Source: Macrolepiota albuminosa
Lineage: Eukaryota > Basidiomycota > Agaricomycetes > Agaricales > Agaricaceae
Reading direction: 5' to 3'
Assembly (NCBI GenBank): GCA_027475525.1
Contig: JAMWFC010000046.1
Coordinates: 1,674,001-1,738,000, forward strand
Length of the DNA: 64,000 nucleotides
In this document: piece by piece, positions 56,430 to 64,000 of the stretch
How positions within the stretch are numbered: the first letter of the stretch is position 1
Layout: each line of letters starts with the position of its first letter
The notes under the pieces: model-generated
The model's input: the letters and a program-made list of their open reading frames with translations, nothing else
The model's database searches: none
Told to the model about the DNA's origin: nothing
Position numbers and translations under genes: made by a program

Positions 56430-59400
56430 ATGGACAAAGTACTCTGGAGACTAGGCATTTCTTCGGGCTCTCAAGTTCCCGTCGATGTTGTCAAGGCTAA
56501 TGTGGCACCTACTCTCTCCTCGGCGGATGCAAAAAGGTTCGGGCTGGAGAATGTACGTCTTTATTCCATCGTGTGTGTACAGAAGCGTTGACCGCGATTC
56601 AAGTTCTGCAACAACTGGTCAGATAATGGTGTTTCTCGTGTCGTGATATCGACTCACTATCTCTTAGTTATGCGAACTCGGTCATCCAGGCGTTGTATTT
56701 CTGCAGACCCTTCCGTGATCTAGTGCTGCAGTCTCCGGACTCCTTTACAGCCATTGCTGTACCACAAGAGTCGTCCATCAACCCATCCATCTCTACCATG
56801 CCCCTCATTCCCAACCGTCGCAAGACCGAACGCAAACTTGTTGCCTCGACGGCTTCCGAATCTATCCCCCCTTCTATTGCACCCATACCATCATCATCGC
56901 CGACTCTCTTCTCCGCTCTCCGATCACTCTTCCTTCATATCTCCACGCATCCACAAGAGCGTGGCACCGTCTCGCCCCGTGCTTTTATTGAGAAACTTAA
57001 GGAGGGCAATCGCGTGTTTGACACGACTACACATCAGGACGCCCACGAGTTCTCGAATTATCTCCTCAACAAGATTGTTGAGGAAATCGAAGGAAATCGT
57101 CAGACCCAGGATGCTCCTGAGAACTGTGAGTTATAATCTTGATCGGCACTTGACTTACACTAACCTTCAAGCTAGTATCGAACTCAGTCACAACACTTCA
57201 GTCGCAGGCGCCCAGTACAGGGTCTTCTCAACACCACTCAACCCTTGTGCATCGCCTTTTTGAAGGTGTGCTGACTAGCGAGACCCGTTGCCTCACCTGC
57301 GAGACTGTATGTCCCGAAGATTGATTCTCTTCTTGATGCAATGTCGATGATAGTCCTGTTAATAGGTTTCATCACGCGACGAGGCCTTCCTTGATCTTTC
57401 AATTGATATTGAACAAAACTCGAGCGTTACTGCGTGCCTAAGGCAGTTCAGTGCTTCTGAAATGCTTTGCCATAGAAACAAGTTTTTCTGTGACTCATGT
57501 TGTGATCTGCAAGAAGCCGAAAAACGGTAAGTCTGCAACATAGCGTCTGACAGGTCGATAATTACCCTTGTAAATAGCATGAAGATCAAGCGTCTGCCAA
57601 ATGTTCTGGCGTTGCACTTGAAGCGCTTCAAGTATCAGGAAGAATCGCAACGATACGTTAAACTCGCATATCGAGTCGCCTTCCCTTTTGAACTTCGTCT
57701 ATTTAATACTGTCGATGATATGGAGGATGCAGACCGCCTATATCATCTCTTTGGCATTGTCGTCCATATAGGAAAGTACGTATTCAATCTGCCACCCTTG
57801 CGCTTTCTTGGCTTATACTCACATGATACTTAGTGGTCCTCATCATGGGCATTACGTTTCCATCATCAAGACCTTAGGAACATGGCTCCTTTTTGACGAC
57901 GATAATGTATACCCTGTTGCAGAAACTGCGATTCCAAAATACTTTGGAGATTCAGCACCATCTGCGGGGTGCGCGTACGTTCTATATTATCAAGCTGCCG
58001 ATATTGATATGGGTAAGCTCGGACTGCGCCCGGACCAGGCGGAAGAATTCAGGAGTACAGCTGTTGCAGAGCAGCCGCCGATTCATCCACCTGGGCTGGC
58101 TACAAAGGACGTTATACCAATACATACTCCGTCATCATCATCATCATCATCATCATTGGAACAGCAACCAATATCCTCTCCCCCGCAACCCATAACTTTC
58201 AATACATCTGCACCGTCGTTACAGACATCCACATCGATATCGACATCGTTAGGAAATTATACATCTCCGGTTGCGCCACCCTTAACTCCTTCCCTCTCCT
58301 CCCCTGTACCTGCGGTCCCTCCAAAAGGATCATTGGGCAGCATCTTTACCATGCGCAAACCGTCCAGCCTCACTATACCTCCAAACTTTCCCTCAAATGG
58401 GATGGGTAGTCCTGGTGGCATTAGCGCCGCGACAGCAATTGGGACTCCTTACACGCATGACAATAGTGTACCTGCAGCCTCGTTGATGCCACCAATACGT
58501 GCTGAGGATGGACCTGATTCACCTGTCAGGCAGTCACCGAAGTCGAGCTCTGGGGTTCATCGACGACCGGGAACGTCATGGTCACATAGACATATGGACA
58601 CACCGCGAACCTTACCCATCCCGCCTCGGCCTATGACCAGTGGGAATTTGGGGGGCGAAAGGGAAAAGGAAAAAGAGGGTGGATGGGTTAGGTGGTTTGG
58701 TGGTGGCGGGAGGAATACAGAGCCGACGGCAGTCAATGATGTTGCCAATGGAGATGCAGTTGTCAGTGGGGGACCCGAGGATGGCGGGAGTGGTGTGTTT
58801 GTTGAACTGGACCCCGGTGCATCTTCATATGTTGCGCCCAGTGGGTCGGTGGTGACGGGGTTGAGAGAGAAGGAAGTGAGAGGTAAGAGTAAGAAGGAAA
58901 AGGGAAAGGGGCCAGGAAATTGGTTTCCGAAGCGCAAGAGTTTCCGCCTTGGAGGAGAGAAACCGGCGAAGAGCGCGAACACCCAGGAATTTGAAGCGTC
59001 TTCCGACACAGTAAGTCGGCTTCGAGCATCATTACAGCTATCACGACGAGCGTCTGACTGTGTGGATGGACATTCGACGATACCTCCGCCGATGACTGCT
59101 GTAAAATCAACTCCAGGTGTATACCAACAGACTCCTGCTTCTTCTTTTGGCTTGAAGGACCGATCACCCGTGAGCTTCGACCGGGAGAGTTCGAGCTCAC
59201 ACCTTCATCCGCATGATAACACTCTGGCAAATGGCGAAATCAGTCCTGCGACTTCATCAGGGTCGTCATACGAGTCTGGCGATCCAAGTACCAGCGCTCG
59301 GATGGCTGCACCACTAGTCCCACCTTCAAGCCATTCTACCTCCATCGCTACCTCCCATCACTATCAAACCGCACAAAATGGGCATCAATCACCAACACAT

Positions 59401-59988
59401 CCTCTAAATCCCGTCCCAGTTTCACACCAGTACGCCTCCATCCCGACCCTGCCGACTGCACCTAGCACGAGTCAATCACCAAATACACCCTTCTCCCCGT
59501 ATCCTCGTACGCGATCACACCCCAATGAATCACGCTCGCCTGACGTACCGTTGACGCCTGAACGAAAAAGGAGCTTTGGCAATATCCAAGTATTTCGCGA
59601 GAAGAAAGAGCCACGCTCTCCTGGTGTGTCTGAGGCCGAGAGAGGACGAGATCGGCCGCTTCCACCTGTTCCCGTGCCTTCACCCTCTGTCGATCTCAGG
59701 ACACATCAATATCACCCACACGCGCATCAACAGCAACAGGGTAGTGTGGTGGGTAGTTCAGAGATGGTTGAGCGTCTTCCGGAGGCGCCGGGGCTGGCGT
59801 CGTTTGGGAGCACGAATACAAGCACGGGGAGCGATGGTGGGGGTGGGAACAGCAGGTTCAAGAATGCGACGAGGAAACTGAGCTTGACGACGCCGATGCT
59901 TGGGTTTGGGAAGCGGGATAAGGATAAAGAGAAAGAAAAAGACAAGACGAGGGAGAAGGCTGGGCCGAACTTCCTTATGCGCGTGTAA
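56430..59988 (+). CDS. Ubp9/USP12-46-like ubiquitin protease
   Basis: Cysteine deubiquitinase of the WD40-activated USP12/46 and Creb/Ubp9 group. Start is set at ATG 56430 ([11 protein letters not shown]); the frame is open further upstream without ATG. A 14-nt microexon (56604-56617) between introns 56553-56603 and 56618-56667 builds the Cys box, read here as [20 protein letters not shown], where most relatives have FGNTCYANS. It is followed by [44 protein letters not shown] (zinc finger), [19 protein letters not shown] and the His box [18 protein letters not shown] with Asp. The catalytic Cys, His and Asp are all present. The C-terminal half (58080-59988) is a long disordered Ser/Pro tail ending in a Lys/Glu/Asp-rich stretch, as in fungal members such as CreB. 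Confidence 0.85.
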
Positions 59989-60351
59989 GTTAAGGATGAA
60001 GTTCGAGAAGGCCACCATGGTATCCGACTGGATGGAGTTTGAGGTTGTGCGTTGCGAGTAATTTGGACTCACATGAGGAATGCATTGGACGGGAAACCCA
60101 TCGACCATTACCCACTTAATACTAGCACCAAAAATTCGCCCATGACACGTCTCCTATTAATTATTTTGTTGTTAATCTTATTCTATATTGTCGTCCTACG
60201 CATTGGTTTCGTACAATAAATTGTGATGAATTTCATTCGCTAATGCCAAGTCGTCCTGAAACCGCTGACGCTGTTGGGCAGCAGCAATACAATGCACAAG
60301 ACAGCTACAATTACTATCTACATGTACTAATACTAATCCCTCACCTTTATG
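59989..60351. other. intergenic between convergent genes
   Basis: Nothing recognisable; AT-rich around 60140-60230, compatible with two 3' ends. Confidence 0.5.
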
Positions 60352-61947
60352 TTATGGTAGAGCCTCGGACGGCGGGATCAATTTCTTGACATACACAATG
60401 TCTCCGACATTCACGACGCCATTCCCAGTAAAAACGCCATTACATCCAACGCAGGGCGAGAGCTTCGCAGCGGAATCAAGCCCAGTACGGAACTTCATTA
60501 GAACTTTGTAAGGTACCGCCTTGTCGCGTTCGCCCGTCTCGGGAGATACATTCGGCAACTACATTCAGGTTCAGCCAGATCGCAAAACACTACTTGGACA
60601 GTAATTTCTTTTTGAAGAGCGACTTACCAAACACCTAGTACACTTACTGACAAGCCTAACAATCGGCGCCACCCTACTCCCAATACACACCTCCGCCCAC
60701 GCATCCTCGGCAAACGGCCCAGCACCCTGAACGACGATATTCGGTCTAAACCTCCTGATCTCCACCTTCGCATCCCGCCACTCCTCGCCCACCCCCATCC
60801 CGTCCATCGCGACTCTACTCCTCACTTCCTCCTCGATCTCGTCCATGCTCTCCCTGCTCATCATGAGAAGCGGGTACCCGTCCTGGAACATCGTCGACGC
60901 GTCGAGGGACGGGCACAGCGGCGTTTTTTCAGCGGGCCGCGGGCGCGGGCCTTTGTACACGAGGTGCACGGGTTTTGAGAAGTAGAGAGAGGAGATTTTG
61001 GATGCGAGGGAGGGGGAGGAGAGGGGGAGGGAGTGCCCGATGTACCCATCGACGGAATTGGAGAAGAGGCCAATGTTGTCGAGGCTGAGTCAGGGGGATG
61101 AGATGAGCGTTAGTTAGCGCGGGTCGAATTGGGTGACGCACATCTCCCAGTTTTTGAGCACCTCCGGGGATGGGTGGAGGGGAATACGGAATTCAGTACA
61201 TCCTCCGGGGGCGTCGGGCGGGAAAGCGACGACGATGGAGCCGCCGTGTGGGTCGGCGGGGTTTTCCTCGATGCGCGGGGTAATCAGGATTATTTTAGGA
61301 AACTCGCGTGCCGTGATGATGGCGTTTTTTTCAATGTCTACGAAGCACCATTCTCTGTCGCTCTGTATGTGGCGTCAGCTGGACAGGCGCGATAAGGGAA
61401 GGGACGGACGGACCTCGAGGCCTAGGAGATTGTATCTGCAGGACTGGACCGATGTGCCCCTGCAGCTCTGCGGGAAAATTAGAAAAAGTTAGATTGAATT
61501 GGAGATCATCGATGCATTAGCCGTTTTAACGTTACGGCACGATATCTATTGATACCAAGGAGCGGAACAAGTGCCTTCGATTTCCGAGTTCGGGGTCGCT
61601 AGCCCCCGAACAGAACAAAAAAAAATCGCACAACTTACCTTGATAGGATGAATCAAAATCTCAGCAACTCTCACTGTCCCGTCTTCTGGCTTGACTGCAT
61701 CTCGTATCCTCTGCATTGCTCGAGTAATCGTGTTTTTCTTCTCAGTCGGAGCTTTCAAATCTTTCGGAGGCACAAGTGCACCGGGGCGGTAGGAGGCACG
61801 GAAAAGCACAAACACAGAAACTAGCGTGAAGGCAGCGAAGCTGCTAACATGAAGAGGAGACCATATGACAGCTCCTGGTTCGATGCCCACGTGGCTGACG
61901 GCGAGTTGGAGATTGTCTATGAGAACATCTAGGGATAAAAAGGACAT
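60352..61947 (-). CDS. MOSC-domain molybdenum protein (mARC-like)
   Basis: Molybdenum-cofactor reductase of the mitochondrial amidoxime-reducing group (bacterial YcbX relatives). N-terminal membrane segment SSFAAFTLVSVFVLF, then VRVAEILIHPIK, a MOSC N-terminal beta-barrel part (LGLEVDREWCFVDIEKNAI-type, read across introns near 61430-61320), PLLMMSRESMDEIEEE, RFRPNIVVQGAGPFAEDAW, and SKCTRC followed by LPNVSPETGE; the Cys here is the expected cofactor ligand. The C terminus is VNVGDIVYVKKL. Four or so introns; the exon set between 60960 and 61500 is only partly resolved. Probably anchored to the outer mitochondrial membrane by analogy. Confidence 0.83.
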
Positions 61948-62278
61948 GACGGGGATCGTGAGATGAAAGACGGAGAGCCGATGGCGTTCAAGGATGGTTG
62001 AACGTGGAATTTAAGTATGGGCGAGCCGGGTTTCTTATGCCGGCAAGAACGGTTTCAAGTGAGTTCAAAAAAATGCTGTGAACGGTGATGCGAGAGCTTC
62101 TTTATTCTTGGTGTCGTGTGTACATGCCCTGTATAAGGTCCTGAGCAGATAACGCGCTTAGACAGTGGAATCTGTTTTTCTAACTGGAGTTATCATATGG
62201 AGCACATAAGTTTTGAATGGTATGCCAAGCAAAGTTTAACTGCGCTGCTCTTGACAAACAAAGAACTCAAGTTTATAT

Positions 62279-62903
62279 TCAACCCGTGCGCAGAACTATA
62301 TGGACCCCGCTGTCCGTGCTGATAATAGGGCTGAACTCGCCCACTTTGAGGGCATACGTTGCCTCCTCAAATGGCTTCTGCATTTGTCCACGTCCAAACC
62401 ACCCAAGATCCCCCGCGTTCGTGTGTGAAGAGCAATCCGAATGCTTGCTTGCAAGCTCCGCGAAGGTTTCTTGAGAGCCCGCGATTTCCTCCTGGTACCC
62501 TTTAAGAATCTCAGTTGCCTCTTCCTTGCTGCGCGTGATATGAGCCTTGAATCCAAATTAGCACATCAGATAGTCAGAAATTTGTCGAGTGCGAACCTCT
62601 TTCCAGCTCGATGGTCGCCGGCTATCACGGTGCTTAACGAGCAAATGACTCGCACGCACCTGCCCAGACTTGCCTCCTTCGGCCTTCGCTGGCTCTTCTC
62701 CTTTCAAATACTCCGCACCAGGGAGCTTGCTAATCTGTTCTGGGGTTAACTCCTTCGGTGGTTCCCAGCTCGACTGGCGGGTAGTAGGGTTGAAGAAGTA
62801 GGGCACACCCTTGGAGTTGGACATGCGAACCTCCCAGCTTTCCGACTAACCAAGCACATGGGTCAGGGGTGGCTTGTGAAAGGATAAAGAACGTGCACAC
62901 CAT
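62279..62903 (-). CDS. ESS1: peptidyl-prolyl isomerase Ess1/Pin1
   Basis: Isomerises phosphorylated Ser/Thr-Pro bonds, notably in the RNA polymerase II tail. Introns 62846-62900 and 62546-62596 give 172 residues. The first coding exon is only the ATG (62901-62903). WW domain: SESWEVRMSNSKGVPYFFNP to QSSWEPP. Rotamase domain: RASHLLVKHRDSRRPSSWKE (basic phosphate-binding cluster), FAELASKHSDCSSHTNAGDL with catalytic Cys, GWFGRGQMQKPFEEATY, and the end SGVHIVLRTG. Linker and length match fungal Ess1. Confidence 0.93.
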
Positions 62904-63217
62904 CTTTAGCTCGTGTTGAATGGAACCAACCTTTGGGAATTGATCAGTCTTGCAGGGAAGGTTGGTTAGGTAAGATCATGATATGCGGGCCGCTCATCCC
63001 GTTCCGTCTCTTCCACCATGTACAACCAGTTTCGAGGTTATCGTCACCCCTTTGTTTTTGGTACTCACTTCTTTGGTGGGGTTGGAGGTATATATACCAC
63101 TGAATCTATGCACAAGAACTGAAATTTAAACCAGACTACCCGAGGACGGTATGCACATAGCTAAAGCTCGATTAGCAAATCTGAGGAAAGTTCAACTAGT
63201 AGCTAGTTGAGCTGGCA

Positions 63218-64000
63218 ATGTCTATGTTGTCTGCTAAAATTAGGCGTATTCCTGACTGGTGGAGTCTGCGTCTGGAGTCGTGTGCTAGGACGAGATGGGT
63301 ACAGTTGGCTCGTGGGAGAGTTTGGGACGTTCGTACGCCCTCCAGCTCCGTCGAGGTTATTTTGTCAGAGAAACAGGCCAGTAAAGGACTGGGTACTGCC
63401 TCTTTAACCCTCCGTGCTAACTACTCAATAGATCCAATATGTACTTGATGAACTCGAAGGCTATGCCGCCCTGTACGACCACGAAAACTCATGGTAATTC
63501 ATTTTTCTATCTATCTTAACATACAACTGATGAATCTGAAAAGTCAAGTGTCCTGCTTTGAGCGCATCTGGGAACACGTGCTCCCCCCTTGCTCGTCCCT
63601 CTCCGCATCCCTCAATTCCTCTCTAAACTGCCTCCGACAGACCAGTGATGCCTCCCCATGGGACACCCTCGCCCTCTGCACCTCTCTCATTGACCCTCAC
63701 TCCCACCCACTAATCTACAACCGCACCCTCGTGTGCTCCTCCCCTTCCCCACGCGCCTCCCCACGCCTTCGCACCCTCCCTTCCCCAAACGGCGGGGACA
63801 TCTACACCGTCTCACCCCAATACGCGCTCCTCCCGACTCCCGCATTCATCTCTCCCGCCGGCGACGCGAAATTCACATCATACATCAACAACCTCCACCC
63901 GCGCACGTACTCCGCCTTGTACGATGCTCTCGCTCGCCTCCTGTCTAAATTTATTCCACTTTTCGAACACGTCCTCACGGATCTACACAGAAACAACCCG
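63218..64000 (+). CDS. DUF4246 family protein, 5' part
   Basis: Runs off the window. Starts SMLSAKIRRIPDWWSLRL; an upstream exon is possible. Intron 63378-63431 has a GC donor (CAG|GCCAGT) and joins ILSEKQ to IQYVLDELEGYAALYDHEN. A further intron near 63496-63545 joins to SCFERIWEHVLPP. Later come LIYNRTLV and FTSYINNLHPRTYSALYDAL with FIPLFEHVLTDLHR, all hallmarks of the DUF4246 family of fungi. The biochemical role is unknown. The gene is divergent from Ess1. Confidence 0.8.

Overview
The window is nuclear DNA of a filamentous basidiomycete, most likely an Agaricomycete. Genes are dense and split by many very short introns (about 46-80 nt, GT-AG with CTNAN-type branch sites), and the conserved proteins are of fungal type: a DNMT1-like methyltransferase with BAH domains, Ubp2- and Ubp9-like deubiquitinases, Exo84, Hpr1/THOC1, Urm1, Ess1 and a DUF4246 protein. 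Genus or species cannot be set from the sequence alone. No rRNA, tRNA or CRISPR array was seen.

Layout. 1-2.7 kb is gene-poor and holds a piece of an LTR and copies of a TIR element. 2.7-14.2 kb carries three host genes: a cytosine-5 DNA methyltransferase (+), a large Ubp2-like ubiquitin protease (-) and a small NR2C2AP-like beta-sandwich protein (+). 14.2-38.4 kb is an accessory island. It has two paralogous four-exon secreted, probably GPI-anchored proteins (15.7 and 37.1 kb) inside a duplicated block; an intact young Copia retrotransposon (TSD ATTTC) nested in an older LTR; an AT-rich autonomous Helitron with a damaged Rep-helicase gene; a short non-autonomous LTR element (TSD CAAAA); and retroelement debris. 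38.4-64 kb is a normal gene-dense segment: mitochondrial release factor, a small coiled-coil protein, THOC1, UDP-glucose 4-epimerase, Exo84, a tyrosine phosphatase, two tandem quinone oxidoreductases, Urm1, a Ubp9-like protease, a MOSC/mARC-type protein, Ess1/Pin1 and the start of a DUF4246 gene.

Two observations matter most. (1) In three LTR families here, a short leader segment occurs both with and without an exactly bounded GT...AG segment of 53-56 nt; in two of them both forms sit in tandem inside one LTR. This looks like an LTR intron whose spliced copy was written back by reverse transcription. (2) Seventeen tandem duplications with a period of exactly 77 bp lie between 22.5 and 48.8 kb, in exons, introns, intergenic DNA and transposons. 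They are probably assembly joins (k=77 overlaps left in twice), not biology. Removing them makes both LTR pairs equal in length and puts the Helitron gene back into one frame, so gene models in 22-49 kb should be read with this in mind.

The genes do not form one pathway. The DNA methyltransferase is the gene most relevant to the transposon load, and the two premature stops in the Helitron gene are both compatible with C-to-T change. Protein positions and names come from reading motifs by eye; no database search was run.
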